Assembly (NCBI RefSeq): GCF_900105615.1
Contig: NZ_LT630003.1
Span: 310,001 to 374,000, forward strand
Direction of reading: 5' to 3'
Origin: Lacrimispora sphenoides JCM 1415
Lineage (GTDB): Bacteria; Bacillota; Clostridia; Lachnospirales; Lachnospiraceae
Length of the DNA stretch: 64,000 nt
The position numbers and the translations under genes are program-made. This document shows positions 55,647 to 64,000 of this stretch, piece after piece. How positions within the stretch are numbered: the first letter of the stretch is position 1; each line of letters begins with the position of its first letter. The notes beneath the pieces are model-generated. The model was not told where the DNA came from, searched no databases, and was given only the letters and a program-made list of their open reading frames with translations.

Positions 55647-57518
55647 GTGGACCACAGGTCATTTAATATAGAAGAAGAATTAAAAAAACTGCCGTCCCAG
55701 CCTGGCGTGTATATCATGCACGACAAGCGGGACGAAATCATCTATGTGGGAAAAGCCATCAGCTTAAAAAAAAGGGTCAGGCAGTACTTTCAGAGCAGCA
55801 GAAATAAAACGGCAAAAATCGAACAAATGGTGTCGAGGATCGCCCGGTTTGAATACATTATAACAGACTCTGAGCTGGAAGCCCTCGTGCTGGAATGCAA
55901 TCTCATTAAGGAACATCGTCCCCGTTACAATACCATGCTAAAGGATGATAAGACCTATCCCTATATCAAGGTAACGGTTTACGAGGACTATCCCAGGATC
56001 TTATTTTCCAGGGATATGAAAAAAGATAAAAGCAAGTATTTCGGACCATATACAAGCGCCGGAGCGGTAAAGGATACCATTGAGCTGATCCATAAGCTTT
56101 ATCAGATAAGAACCTGCAACCGGAATCTGCCAAGAGACATCGGGAAGGAACGTCCCTGCTTGAATTACCATATCAAGCAGTGTTCGGCCCCGTGCCAGGA
56201 TTATATCAGCAAGGAAGATTACTGGAAATCCATAAACCGTGCCCTGGACTTTTTAGGCGGAAAATATGGACCTGTAATTAAGATGCTGGAAGAGAAGATG
56301 CAGGCGGCATCGGAAGAAATGGATTATGAAAAGGCCATTGAGTACCGGGATCTGTTAAACAGTGTAAAGCAGATCTCCCAGAAGCAGAAGATCACGGACA
56401 GCGGCATGGAAGACCGGGATATCATTGCTATAGCAAAGGATGAAAAGGATGCCGTGGTTCAGGTATTCTTTGTCCGGGAAGGCAGGCTTATCGGCCGGGA
56501 GCATTTCCATGTAAGTATCGCAACGGCAGAGGATAACAAGCAGATCCTGACCAGTTTTGTCAAACAGTTTTATGCAGGAACTCCTTTTGTTCCAAAAGAG
56601 CTGTGGGTGCAGACCGATCTTGAGGATGAAAGCGTCATAGGGGAATGGCTTTCTGCAAAGCGCGGTCAGAAGGTCAGAATCGTAGTTCCCCGGAAAGGCC
56701 AGAAGGAACGCCTGGTGGAACTGGCGGAGAAAAATGCCGCACTGGTTCTTTCTCAGGATAAGGAAAAGATAAAGCGGGAAGAGCTTCGTACCATCGGCGC
56801 CATGAATGAGGTAGGCGGCTGGCTCGGCCTTTCCGGCATTAAGCGGATCGAGGCATTTGATATTTCCAACATAAGCGGCTTTGAGTCTGTAGGCTCCATG
56901 ATTGTCTATGAAAATGGAAGACCCAAGAGAAATGATTACAGGAAGTTTAAGATCAAATGGGTCAAGGGTGCCAATGATTATGCTTCCATGAATGAGGTGC
57001 TCACAAGAAGATTTTCTCATGGCCTTAAGGAAGCGGAAAGCTTAAAAGAAAAGGGCGTGGATGAGGAGCTTGGAAGCTTTACCCGTTTCCCGGACTTAAT
57101 CATGATGGATGGAGGACGGGGGCAGGTAAACATTGCCCTGGAGGTTTTAAAGGAACTGGATATTTCCATTCCTGTCTGCGGTATGGTAAAGGATGACAAT
57201 CACAGGACAAGAGGGCTTTACTATAATAACGTGGAAATTCCCATTGACAGGCATTCCGAAGGATTTAAGCTGGTCACCAGGATCCAGGATGAAGCACACC
57301 GGTTTGCCATCGAATACCATAGAAGTTTAAGAAGCAAGGGACAGGTAAAATCCATTCTTGACGATATTCCTGGCATAGGCCCCAATAGGAGAAAGGCGCT
57401 GATGCGCCGGTTTAAAGGGCTGGAAGCCATAAAGGAAGCGACCGTGGAGGAGCTTTCCGAAGTACCGGGTATGAATGCTCTGGCAGCGAAAAGCGTTTAC
57501 GAGTTCTTCCACATATAG
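55647..57518 (+). CDS. uvrC: UvrABC excinuclease subunit C
   Basis: A 623-residue nucleotide-excision-repair nuclease. The GIY-YIG domain (residues 10-95; [19 protein letters not shown]), Cys-rich block (RTCNRNL, then [13 protein letters not shown]), UVR motif ([13 protein letters not shown]), RNase-H-like domain (AFDISNISG, then [10 protein letters not shown]), and C-terminal helix-hairpin-helix repeats ([13 protein letters not shown]) are all in order. It uses a GTG start with AGGTG upstream. Confidence 0.96.
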   Translation: MDHRSFNIEEELKKLPSQPGVYIMHDKRDEIIYVGKAISLKKRVRQYFQSSRNKTAKIEQMVSRIARFEYIITDSELEALVLECNLIKEHRPRYNTMLKDDKTYPYIKVTVYEDYPRILFSRDMKKDKSKYFGPYTSAGAVKDTIELIHKLYQIRTCNRNLPRDIGKERPCLNYHIKQCSAPCQDYISKEDYWKSINRALDFLGGKYGPVIKMLEEKMQAASEEMDYEKAIEYRDLLNSVKQISQKQKITDSGMEDRDIIAIAKDEKDAVVQVFFVREGRLIGREHFHVSIATAEDNKQILTSFVKQFYAGTPFVPKELWVQTDLEDESVIGEWLSAKRGQKVRIVVPRKGQKERLVELAEKNAALVLSQDKEKIKREELRTIGAMNEVGGWLGLSGIKRIEAFDISNISGFESVGSMIVYENGRPKRNDYRKFKIKWVKGANDYASMNEVLTRRFSHGLKEAESLKEKGVDEELGSFTRFPDLIMMDGGRGQVNIALEVLKELDISIPVCGMVKDDNHRTRGLYYNNVEIPIDRHSEGFKLVTRIQDEAHRFAIEYHRSLRSKGQVKSILDDIPGIGPNRRKALMRRFKGLEAIKEATVEELSEVPGMNALAAKSVYEFFHI

Positions 57519-57577
57519 CTTTTCAAATGACGAAATCTGTGTTAGTATGAAAAAAACAGATGGAAAAGAGGAGCGCC

Positions 57578-58510
57578 ATGCATGGAGTAGCTATTACTGA
57601 TTTGATAAAGAAGATGAATTTCCGGAACATGACTCCGGAGATTGACGCGGAAAAAATTGTGATCAGCCATCCGGATGTCAATCGTCCGGCTTTACAGTTA
57701 GCCGGATTTTACGACCATTTTGACAACGAGCGGGTGCAGATCATCGGTTATGTGGAACAGGAATACATTCATCAGATGGAACATGACAGAAAGCTTGAGA
57801 TGTACGACAAGCTTTTATCCAGCCAGATTCCGTGCCTGGTATACAGCCGGAGCCAGAGTCCGGACGAAGATATGCTGGCGTTTTGCAACCATTACGGCGT
57901 GCCATGCCTTGTATCAGATAAAACCACTTCCGATCTTATGGCGGAGATCATCCGCTGGCTTAAAGTGAAGCTTGCACCCTGTATCAGCATTCACGGGGTT
58001 TTGGTTGACGTATTCGGCGAAGGCGTGCTGATCATGGGAGAAAGCGGCATTGGAAAAAGCGAGGCGGCTCTGGAACTGATCAAACGAGGTCACCGTCTTG
58101 TAACCGATGATGTGGTGGAAATCCGCAAGGTTAGCGATGAGACGCTGATTGGAACCGCACCGGAGATTACCAGGCATTTTATTGAATTAAGGGGCATCGG
58201 CATCATTGATGTCAAGACGCTGTTCGGCGTGGAAAGTGTAAAGGATACTCAGGCCATAGATATGGTGATCAAACTGGAGGACTGGGATAGAGATAAGGAA
58301 TACGACAGAATGGGAATCGAGGACCAGTATACGGAATTCCTTGGAAACCGGGTGGTATGTCATTCCATTCCGGTGCGTCCGGGACGTAATCTGGCCATTA
58401 TTGTTGAATCTGCTGCCGTCAATTACAGACAAAAGAAGATGGGGTACAACGCGGCTCAGGAATTATATAACCGCGTTCAGGCAAACCTTTCAAGAAAACA
58501 GGATGATTGA
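57578..58510 (+). CDS. hprK: HPr kinase/phosphorylase
   Basis: A 310-residue bifunctional enzyme that phosphorylates and dephosphorylates Ser46 of HPr (and Crh). The P-loop GESGIGKSEAALELI, the LVTDDVVEIRK segment and the signature ELRGIGIIDVKTLFG are intact. GAGGAG precedes the ATG at 57578. Its substrate-like protein, a Crh-type HPr, lies 2.8 kb downstream in the same gene block. Confidence 0.95.
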   Translation: MHGVAITDLIKKMNFRNMTPEIDAEKIVISHPDVNRPALQLAGFYDHFDNERVQIIGYVEQEYIHQMEHDRKLEMYDKLLSSQIPCLVYSRSQSPDEDMLAFCNHYGVPCLVSDKTTSDLMAEIIRWLKVKLAPCISIHGVLVDVFGEGVLIMGESGIGKSEAALELIKRGHRLVTDDVVEIRKVSDETLIGTAPEITRHFIELRGIGIIDVKTLFGVESVKDTQAIDMVIKLEDWDRDKEYDRMGIEDQYTEFLGNRVVCHSIPVRPGRNLAIIVESAAVNYRQKKMGYNAAQELYNRVQANLSRKQDD

Positions 58511-58518
58511 GGTGTCTG

Positions 58519-59430
58519 ATGACTGGATTTTATGAAAAACTTCTTGGTGCAGCTGATAAAGACCATATAAAAGTTGGGGAAGAGATGCGAAAGCATACCT
58601 CATTCCGGGTGGGGGGGCCTGCCGCCTGCTTTGTGATTCCGGCAGATGAGAAAGAGCTTGCTGCTGTTATGGCTCTTTGCCGTCGGGAAGAGGTGCCTTT
58701 TTTCATACTTGGCAATGGAAGCAATCTTCTGGTTGGAGATGAAGGCTATGATGGAGTGGTCATTTCCATGGACCGCTTAAACCACTGCCAGGTGGATAAA
58801 GAGACAGGGGTTTTAAAAGCTGGAGCCGGAGCACCGCTTGCCCGGATTGCACTGGAAGCATATAGGGCGACCTTAACCGGTTTTGAATTTGCAGCCGGGA
58901 TACCGGGCACCCTAGGTGGAGCTGTGGTGATGAACGCCGGAGCTTATGGTTCGGAGATGAAGGAGGTTCTCCGGTCTGTTAGAGTATTGACACCGGAGGG
59001 AGAAGTAAGGGAGCTGCCTGCTGACCAGCTTTCTTTAGGATACCGAGCCAGCTGCATTATACCAAAGCAATATGTTGTGTTGGAAGCCAAGATCCGGTTA
59101 AGGGATGGAGATGAGGTTTCAATTAAAAACCGGATGGATGAACTGGCCCGCAGGAGAAAGGAAAAACAACCTTTGGAATATCCAAGTGCGGGAAGCACCT
59201 TTAAGAGACCGGAAGGGCATTTTGCCGGCAAGCTCATAGAGGAGGCCGGATTAAGAGGTTTTTCCCTGGGCGGCGCTCAGGTTTCGGAGAAGCACTGCGG
59301 TTTTGTCATTAACAAAGACGGCGCAACTGCAGCTGATATCAGAAACCTGTGTGAAGAGGTGAAAAAAAGGGTATTAAAAAATTCCGGAGTAGCTCTTGAG
59401 ATGGAGGTAAAGACACTGGGGAAGTTTTAA
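58519..59430 (+). CDS. murB: UDP-N-acetylenolpyruvoylglucosamine reductase
   Basis: A 303-residue FAD enzyme of peptidoglycan precursor synthesis. The FAD-binding segments HTSFRVGGPA and LGNGSNLLVGD and the GFEFAAGIPGTLGGAVVMNAGAYG motif are present, as are the catalytic-region EYPSAGSTFKRPEG and the C-terminal Glu region. GAGGTG lies before the ATG; it starts 8 bases after the hprK stop. Confidence 0.95.
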   Translation: MTGFYEKLLGAADKDHIKVGEEMRKHTSFRVGGPAACFVIPADEKELAAVMALCRREEVPFFILGNGSNLLVGDEGYDGVVISMDRLNHCQVDKETGVLKAGAGAPLARIALEAYRATLTGFEFAAGIPGTLGGAVVMNAGAYGSEMKEVLRSVRVLTPEGEVRELPADQLSLGYRASCIIPKQYVVLEAKIRLRDGDEVSIKNRMDELARRRKEKQPLEYPSAGSTFKRPEGHFAGKLIEEAGLRGFSLGGAQVSEKHCGFVINKDGATAADIRNLCEEVKKRVLKNSGVALEMEVKTLGKF

Positions 59431-59449
59431 CGGTGCAAAGGAGAACAAC

Positions 59450-60331
59450 GTGAGGCTTGTAATTGTAACAGGCATGTCAGGCGCAGGAAAGACCCAGGCG
59501 CTTAAGATGCTGGAGGATATGGGATTTTATTGCGTGGATAATCTTCCCATTCCCCTGATTGAAACGTTCGCAGAGCTGACCCTGAGCAATCAGGGAGGGA
59601 TCCGGAACGCAGCTATGGGGATTGATATCCGAAGTGGAGAGGATTTATCGGTTTTAAACAGGATTTTTGATGATTGGTCAAGAAAACGGGTACCCTTTGA
59701 AATTCTCTTCCTTGATGCAGGTGACGAAACACTGATTAAGCGCTATAAGGAAACCAGGAGAGCCCATCCCCTGGCGGCTGGCGGAAGGATCGACAGCGGG
59801 ATTGAAAAAGAACGGGTAAAGCTGGGGTTTTTAAAGGAAGAAGCGGATTTTATCATCGATACCAGCCGGCTTCTTACAAAGGAACTCAGGCAGGAGCTGG
59901 AAAAAATATTTGTGAACCGGGAATCCTACCGGAATTTATATATCACGATCCTTTCTTTTGGATTCAAGTATGGGATTCCGTCGGATGCGGATCTGGTATT
60001 TGATGTAAGGTTTTTGCCAAATCCCTACTATGCAGAAGATCTGCGGCCTAAAACCGGAGAAGAAAAAGAAGTGCGGGACTATGTGATGCAGCATGGGACC
60101 GCTGCCCTGTTTTTAGACAAGCTTAACGATATGCTGGAATTTCTGATTCCCAATTATGTACTGGAGGGAAAGAACCAGCTGGTAATTGCCATCGGATGTA
60201 CAGGCGGCAAGCACCGGTCGGTCACCATTGCCAGGTCTGTTTATGACAGGTTTAAGTCCAGGGAGGAATTTGGGATTAAGATCGAACACCGGGACATCGA
60301 TAAGGATAATATACGGAAAAGGATGGTCTAG
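59450..60331 (+). CDS. rapZ: RapZ-family RNase adapter / nucleotide-binding protein
   Basis: A 293-residue protein. The N-terminal Walker A is VTGMSGAGKTQALK, the middle has FLDAGDETLIKRYKETRRAHPL, and the C-terminal domain ends in IAIGCTGGKHRSVTIARSVYDR. In E. coli RapZ targets GlmZ to RNase E; in Gram-positives the protein (YvcJ) binds nucleotides with an unclear role. AAAGGAG lies before a GTG start. The gene is followed after 2 bases by whiA, with no yvcK/glmR between them, unlike Bacillus. Confidence 0.92.
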   Translation: MRLVIVTGMSGAGKTQALKMLEDMGFYCVDNLPIPLIETFAELTLSNQGGIRNAAMGIDIRSGEDLSVLNRIFDDWSRKRVPFEILFLDAGDETLIKRYKETRRAHPLAAGGRIDSGIEKERVKLGFLKEEADFIIDTSRLLTKELRQELEKIFVNRESYRNLYITILSFGFKYGIPSDADLVFDVRFLPNPYYAEDLRPKTGEEKEVRDYVMQHGTAALFLDKLNDMLEFLIPNYVLEGKNQLVIAIGCTGGKHRSVTIARSVYDRFKSREEFGIKIEHRDIDKDNIRKRMV

Positions 60332-60333
60332 CC

Positions 60334-61302
60334 ATGTCATTTTCTTCCAAGTTAAAAGAAGAGCTTTCCAGACAGATCAGTCCGGCAAGGCATTGCCAGA
60401 TTGCTGAGATGGCTGCGATCATAAGCCTTTGCGGAAAAATAATCATATCGGAAGACGACCGCTATACGATTAAAATTAATACGGAAAATGTGGCAGTTGC
60501 AAGAAAGTACTTTACATTATTGAAAAAAACATTTAATATAAGTACTGATGTGTCCATTAGAAGAAATGCTTATTTAAATAAAAACCGTACCTATACGGTG
60601 ACAATCCGGGAACATGAGGAGGCGATCCGTGTTTTACATGCCACAAAGCTTCTTGATGAAAACGGAGAAATAGGGGAAAACTTAAATCTTGTAAGGAATG
60701 TTGTCATTCAGCAGTCCTGCTGCAGGAGGGCATTTATCCGTGGTGCATTTCTCTCTTCCGGATCCATAAGTGATCCTGAGAAATTCTACCACTTTGAAAT
60801 CGTATGTGCAACAGAAGAAAAAGCACAGCAGCTAAAGTCCATTATCGCGACCTTTGACCTTGAGGCAAAGATCGTTAAGAGGAAACGCTATTTTGTGGTT
60901 TATATAAAAGAAGGAAACCAGATCGTAGATATTCTGAATGTTATGGAAGCTCCGGTGGCCTTAATGGAACTGGAAAACATCAGGATCTTAAAGGACATGC
61001 GCAACAGTGTGAACCGACAGGTCAACTGCGAGACTGCCAATATTAATAAAACGGTATCAGCTGCGGTAAAGCAGATAGAAGATATAACATATATCAGAGA
61101 TACAATCGGACTTGATAATCTTCCGGACAATTTAAGCGAAATTGCCAGGGAACGGTTGGAGAGGCCGGAAGCAACATTAAAAGAGCTTGGAGAAGCTCTG
61201 GACCCTCCTGTAGGCAAATCAGGAGTGAACCACCGACTTAGAAAGCTTGGCGACCTGGCAGGGCGGCTGCGCGGGACAGGCATTAGCAGCGGAATGGAAT
61301 AA
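60334..61302 (+). CDS. whiA: DNA-binding protein WhiA
   Basis: A 322-residue protein with a degenerate LAGLIDADG homing-endonuclease fold in the first 210 residues (CCRRAFIRGAFLSSGSISDPEKFYHFEIV) and a C-terminal helix-turn-helix (LKELGEALDPPVGKSGVNHRLRKL). WhiA influences cell division or sporulation in many Gram-positives. It starts 2 bases after rapZ and is followed by the Crh-like gene. Confidence 0.94.
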   Translation: MSFSSKLKEELSRQISPARHCQIAEMAAIISLCGKIIISEDDRYTIKINTENVAVARKYFTLLKKTFNISTDVSIRRNAYLNKNRTYTVTIREHEEAIRVLHATKLLDENGEIGENLNLVRNVVIQQSCCRRAFIRGAFLSSGSISDPEKFYHFEIVCATEEKAQQLKSIIATFDLEAKIVKRKRYFVVYIKEGNQIVDILNVMEAPVALMELENIRILKDMRNSVNRQVNCETANINKTVSAAVKQIEDITYIRDTIGLDNLPDNLSEIARERLERPEATLKELGEALDPPVGKSGVNHRLRKLGDLAGRLRGTGISSGME

Positions 61303-61330
61303 TCCGTTCATAGGATTGAGGAGGATAATT

Positions 61331-61588
61331 ATGGTAAGAAAAACAGTCACCGTTGAACTTGCATCAGGCTTAGAGGCAAGACCAGTTGCTATGCTGGTTC
61401 AGGTTGCAAGCCAGTATGAAAGCAACATTTATGTTGAAATCGAATCCAAGAGAGTAAATGCAAAGAGTATTATGGGCATGATGACTCTGGGACTTGCAGC
61501 GGGAGAACAGATTACGATCACTGCGGACGGTACGGATGAGGAACAGGCGGTTGCCGAAATCGAAAAATACTTAAGCAATCACGAGTAA
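61331..61588 (+). CDS. crh: HPr-like protein with Glu at the active-site His position (Crh-like)
   Basis: An 85-residue HPr-fold protein. The active-site region reads GLEARPVAM, whereas phosphocarrier HPr has GLHARP; His15 is Glu. The regulatory Ser46 motif AKSIMGMMTL is kept. Bacillus Crh also lacks His15 (Gln there), has 85 residues and also follows whiA. So the protein should not take part in sugar phosphotransfer but can be phosphorylated by HprK as a catabolite co-regulator. GAGGAGG sits before the ATG at 61331. Confidence 0.85.
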   Translation: MVRKTVTVELASGLEARPVAMLVQVASQYESNIYVEIESKRVNAKSIMGMMTLGLAAGEQITITADGTDEEQAVAEIEKYLSNHE

Positions 61589-61612
61589 TATTTAAAGAAT
61601 ACTGTATGTTCC

Positions 61613-61650
61613 AGGCGGAGGCTCTGATATTGGAGGCTCCGCCTCTTGTG
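61613..61650 (+). terminator. Probable terminator after crh-like gene
   Basis: AGGCGGAG (61613-61620) pairs with CTCCGCCT (61637-61644), followed by a weak CTTGTG tail. It separates the murB-crh unit from dnaE. Confidence 0.5.
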
Positions 61651-61807
61651 CGTGCGTTACAATTCAGATATAATCTGGTACAAAAGGTTTTCCGGCATGT
61701 TTCTTTATGGTATACTATTTACAAAAGCAATGAGCAGTGTGAAACAGGACTCTCAGGCTTTCACTGCGGCCTTATACATACATAGGTAAAGAAGAAGGGA
61801 GGCACAA

Positions 61808-64000
61808 ATGGCATTTACACATTTACACGTCCATACGGAATACAGTCTGTTGGACGGCTCCTGTAAGATAAAAGAGCTTGTGGCCAGGGCAAAGGAGCTT
61901 GGAATGGACAGCATGGCCATCACTGATCATGGGGTGATGTATGGCGTCATTGATTTTTACAGGGCGGCCAGAGAGGTGGGAATCAAGCCCATCATCGGGT
62001 GTGAGGTATATGTGACCTCTGGATCAAGGTTTGACAGGGAAACCGTGGGCGGGGAGGACCGTTACTATCATCTGGTCTTATTGGCGGAGAATAACCAGGG
62101 CTACCAGAACTTAATGAAGATTGTCTCAAAGGGCTTTGTAGATGGATTTTACTATAAACCAAGAGTGGATTATGAGATTTTAAAGGAATACAGTGAAGGG
62201 ATCATTGCATTAAGTGCCTGTCTGGCAGGAGAGGTACAGAGGCTGGTCGGCCGCGGACAGTATGAGAAGGGAAGGGAAGCGGCCCTTCGCTATCAGGAAA
62301 TATTCGGGAAGGGGAATTTCTTTCTGGAGCTTCAGGATCACGGAATACCGGCTCAGAATACGGTAAACCAGAACCTTTTACGGATGAGTCAGGAAACCGG
62401 GATCGATTTGGTGGCCACCAATGATATCCACTATACCTATGCAGAGGATGCCACACCTCATGATATCCTGCTGTGTATTCAGACCGGAAAAAAGGTGGCG
62501 GATGAGAACCGCATGCGCTACGAGGGGGGCCAATATTACTGCAAATCCGAAGAGGAGATGCGTACGCTCTTCTCCTATGCAGGAGAAGCCATTGACAACA
62601 CTTACAAGATTGCAGAGCGCTGTAACGTAGAGATTGAGTTCGGCGTAACCAAACTGCCAAAGTACGATGTGCCGGATGGGTATGATTCCTGGTCCTATTT
62701 AAACAAGCTATGCCTGGAGGGCTTTGAGCGCCATTATCCCCAGGATGACGGGGAACTAAAGGAAAGGCTTGATTATGAGCTGGATGTCATTCATACCATG
62801 GGGTACGTGGATTATTTCCTGATCGTATGGGATTTCATTCATTACGCCAGGTCCCAGGATATTATCGTGGGGCCGGGACGGGGATCCGCAGCTGGGAGCA
62901 TCGTGTCCTACTGTTTGGGGATCACGAACATCGACCCTATCCGCTATAACCTTCTGTTTGAGCGTTTCTTGAATCCGGAGCGAATTTCCATGCCTGATAT
63001 TGACGTGGATTTCTGCTTTGAACGGCGTCAGGAAGTTATCGACTATGTGGTCCGGAAGTATGGAAAGGACCAGGTGGTCCAGATCGTGACCTTTGGTACC
63101 CTGGCGGCCAAGGGTGTGGTAAGGGATGTAGGAAGGGTGCTGGACATGCCCTACGCCCGTTGCGACACCATAGCAAAGATGATCCCGGGAGACCTTGGCA
63201 TGACCCTTGAAAAGGCTTTAAAGCAAAGCCCTGACTTAAGAAATGCATACGAGGAAGATCCTGAGGTCAAATACCTCATTGACATGTCTATGCGTCTGGA
63301 AGGCCTGCCCAGGCACACGTCCATGCATGCTGCCGGAGTTGTGATCAGCCGGACTTCTGTGGATGAATATGTTCCTCTTTCCAGAGCAGCCGACGGAACC
63401 ATTACCACACAGTTTACCATGACGACTCTGGAAGAACTGGGGCTTTTAAAAATGGACTTCCTTGGGCTGCGCACTCTGACCGTTATTCAGAATGCGGTAA
63501 AGGGCATAGAGAAAAACAGGCAATTATCCATTGATATGGACCGGATCAATTATAATGACAAGGCAGTGCTGGATTCCATTGGTACCGGAAAGGACGATGG
63601 AGTGTTCCAGCTGGAAAGTTCCGGTATGAAGAGCTTTATGAAGGAGCTGAAACCGGGAAGCCTGGAAGATATTATTGCCGGAATATCCCTTTACCGCCCA
63701 GGTCCTATGGACTTTATTCCAAAGTATTTAAAGGGGAAGAACGACTTAAGCTCCATAACCTATGAATGCACCCAGTTAGAGCCCATCTTAGGTCCTACTT
63801 ATGGCTGTATCGTATACCAGGAGCAGGTAATGCAGATCGTAAGGGACCTTGCCGGATATACCATGGGCCGCAGCGACTTAGTGCGAAGAGCCATGTCAAA
63901 GAAGAAGACTTCTGTCATGGAAAAGGAACGGCAGAATTTTGTTTATGGGAATCCAGAAGAGGAAGTAACCGGGTGTATCTCCAATGGAATCGATGAAAAG
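61808..64000 (+). CDS. dnaE: DNA polymerase III subunit alpha, N-terminal part
   Basis: The first 731 codons are present; the gene runs off the right edge. The PHP domain starts at residue 2 (FTHLHVHTEYSLLDGSC, then AITDHGVMYG). The polymerase palm has GPGRGSAAGSIVSYCL and the catalytic MPDIDVDFCFERR. Later segments LPRHTSMHAAGVVIS and ISLYRPGPMDFIPKYL are typical of the DnaE type, not PolC. GGGAGG lies before the ATG. Confidence 0.95.
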   Translation, partial: MAFTHLHVHTEYSLLDGSCKIKELVARAKELGMDSMAITDHGVMYGVIDFYRAAREVGIKPIIGCEVYVTSGSRFDRETVGGEDRYYHLVLLAENNQGYQNLMKIVSKGFVDGFYYKPRVDYEILKEYSEGIIALSACLAGEVQRLVGRGQYEKGREAALRYQEIFGKGNFFLELQDHGIPAQNTVNQNLLRMSQETGIDLVATNDIHYTYAEDATPHDILLCIQTGKKVADENRMRYEGGQYYCKSEEEMRTLFSYAGEAIDNTYKIAERCNVEIEFGVTKLPKYDVPDGYDSWSYLNKLCLEGFERHYPQDDGELKERLDYELDVIHTMGYVDYFLIVWDFIHYARSQDIIVGPGRGSAAGSIVSYCLGITNIDPIRYNLLFERFLNPERISMPDIDVDFCFERRQEVIDYVVRKYGKDQVVQIVTFGTLAAKGVVRDVGRVLDMPYARCDTIAKMIPGDLGMTLEKALKQSPDLRNAYEEDPEVKYLIDMSMRLEGLPRHTSMHAAGVVISRTSVDEYVPLSRAADGTITTQFTMTTLEELGLLKMDFLGLRTLTVIQNAVKGIEKNRQLSIDMDRINYNDKAVLDSIGTGKDDGVFQLESSGMKSFMKELKPGSLEDIIAGISLYRPGPMDFIPKYLKGKNDLSSITYECTQLEPILGPTYGCIVYQEQVMQIVRDLAGYTMGRSDLVRRAMSKKKTSVMEKERQNFVYGNPEEEVTGCISNGIDEK

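Overview
The window looks like chromosome of a low-to-moderate GC, spore-forming Lachnospiraceae-type clostridium (Lacrimispora / Clostridium sphenoides-like; inference). Supporting signs are strong AGGAGG ribosome-binding sites, simple hairpin-plus-U terminators, the uvrC-hprK-murB-rapZ-whiA-Crh-dnaE block, a BclA-like collagen protein, YesM/YesN regulators and an M-box riboswitch. No tRNA, rRNA or CRISPR array was seen. || Layout. 1-10.7 kb: end of gapN, then small regulatory and envelope genes (AraC/MFS divergent pair, GyrI-like protein, secreted cell-wall-binding protein, DUF5684, DUF1266 lipoprotein) and a DNA-repair pair (EndoQ-like PHP protein and endonuclease III) behind a WYL regulator. 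10.9-13.2 kb: a decayed island of immunity-type genes (DUF6630 remnant, Sel1 repeats, imm11/DUF1629). 13.4-15.5 kb: an orphan Agr-like LytTR regulator and GHKL kinase. 15.5-18 kb: a translationally coupled IbrA-GNAT-IbrB operon, with IbrA apparently starting at ATT. 18.2-20 kb: a bactofilin and small unknown or broken genes. 20.3-25 kb: TcyP-type cystine symporter, then a MocR regulator divergent from a B3/B4 protein and an EamA exporter. 25-33.4 kb: a RhaSTPQ-like sugar ABC transporter divergent from its likely YesN/YesM system. 33.6-35.7 kb: a PTS EIIC-EAL fusion. || 35.8-39.3 kb: mgtA behind a roughly 700-nt leader that carries an M-box riboswitch with terminator, a 39-codon acidic leader ORF, a second attenuator with a perfect 12-nt antiterminator match inside that ORF, and a 30-codon leader ORF rich in Pro-Asp/Pro-Glu. 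The leader peptides recall enterobacterial MgtL; I consider this the most interesting element in the window. || 39.5-43.8 kb: membrane protein, two extended-SDR epimerases, VanZ-like protein, and an aldo/keto reductase with a MerR-type 19-bp-spacer promoter. 43.8-44.8 kb: about 1 kb without genes but with hairpins. 44.8-48.2 kb: a giant Gly-X-Y collagen-like gene. 48.5-50.1 kb: a broken amidohydrolase and an AT-rich phosphotransferase, probably acquired. 50.2-64 kb: conserved housekeeping genes (DUF1846, map, tag, DUF4015-type lipoprotein, DUF1653, uvrC, hprK, murB, rapZ, whiA, a Crh-like HPr with His15 replaced by Glu, and the first 731 codons of dnaE).
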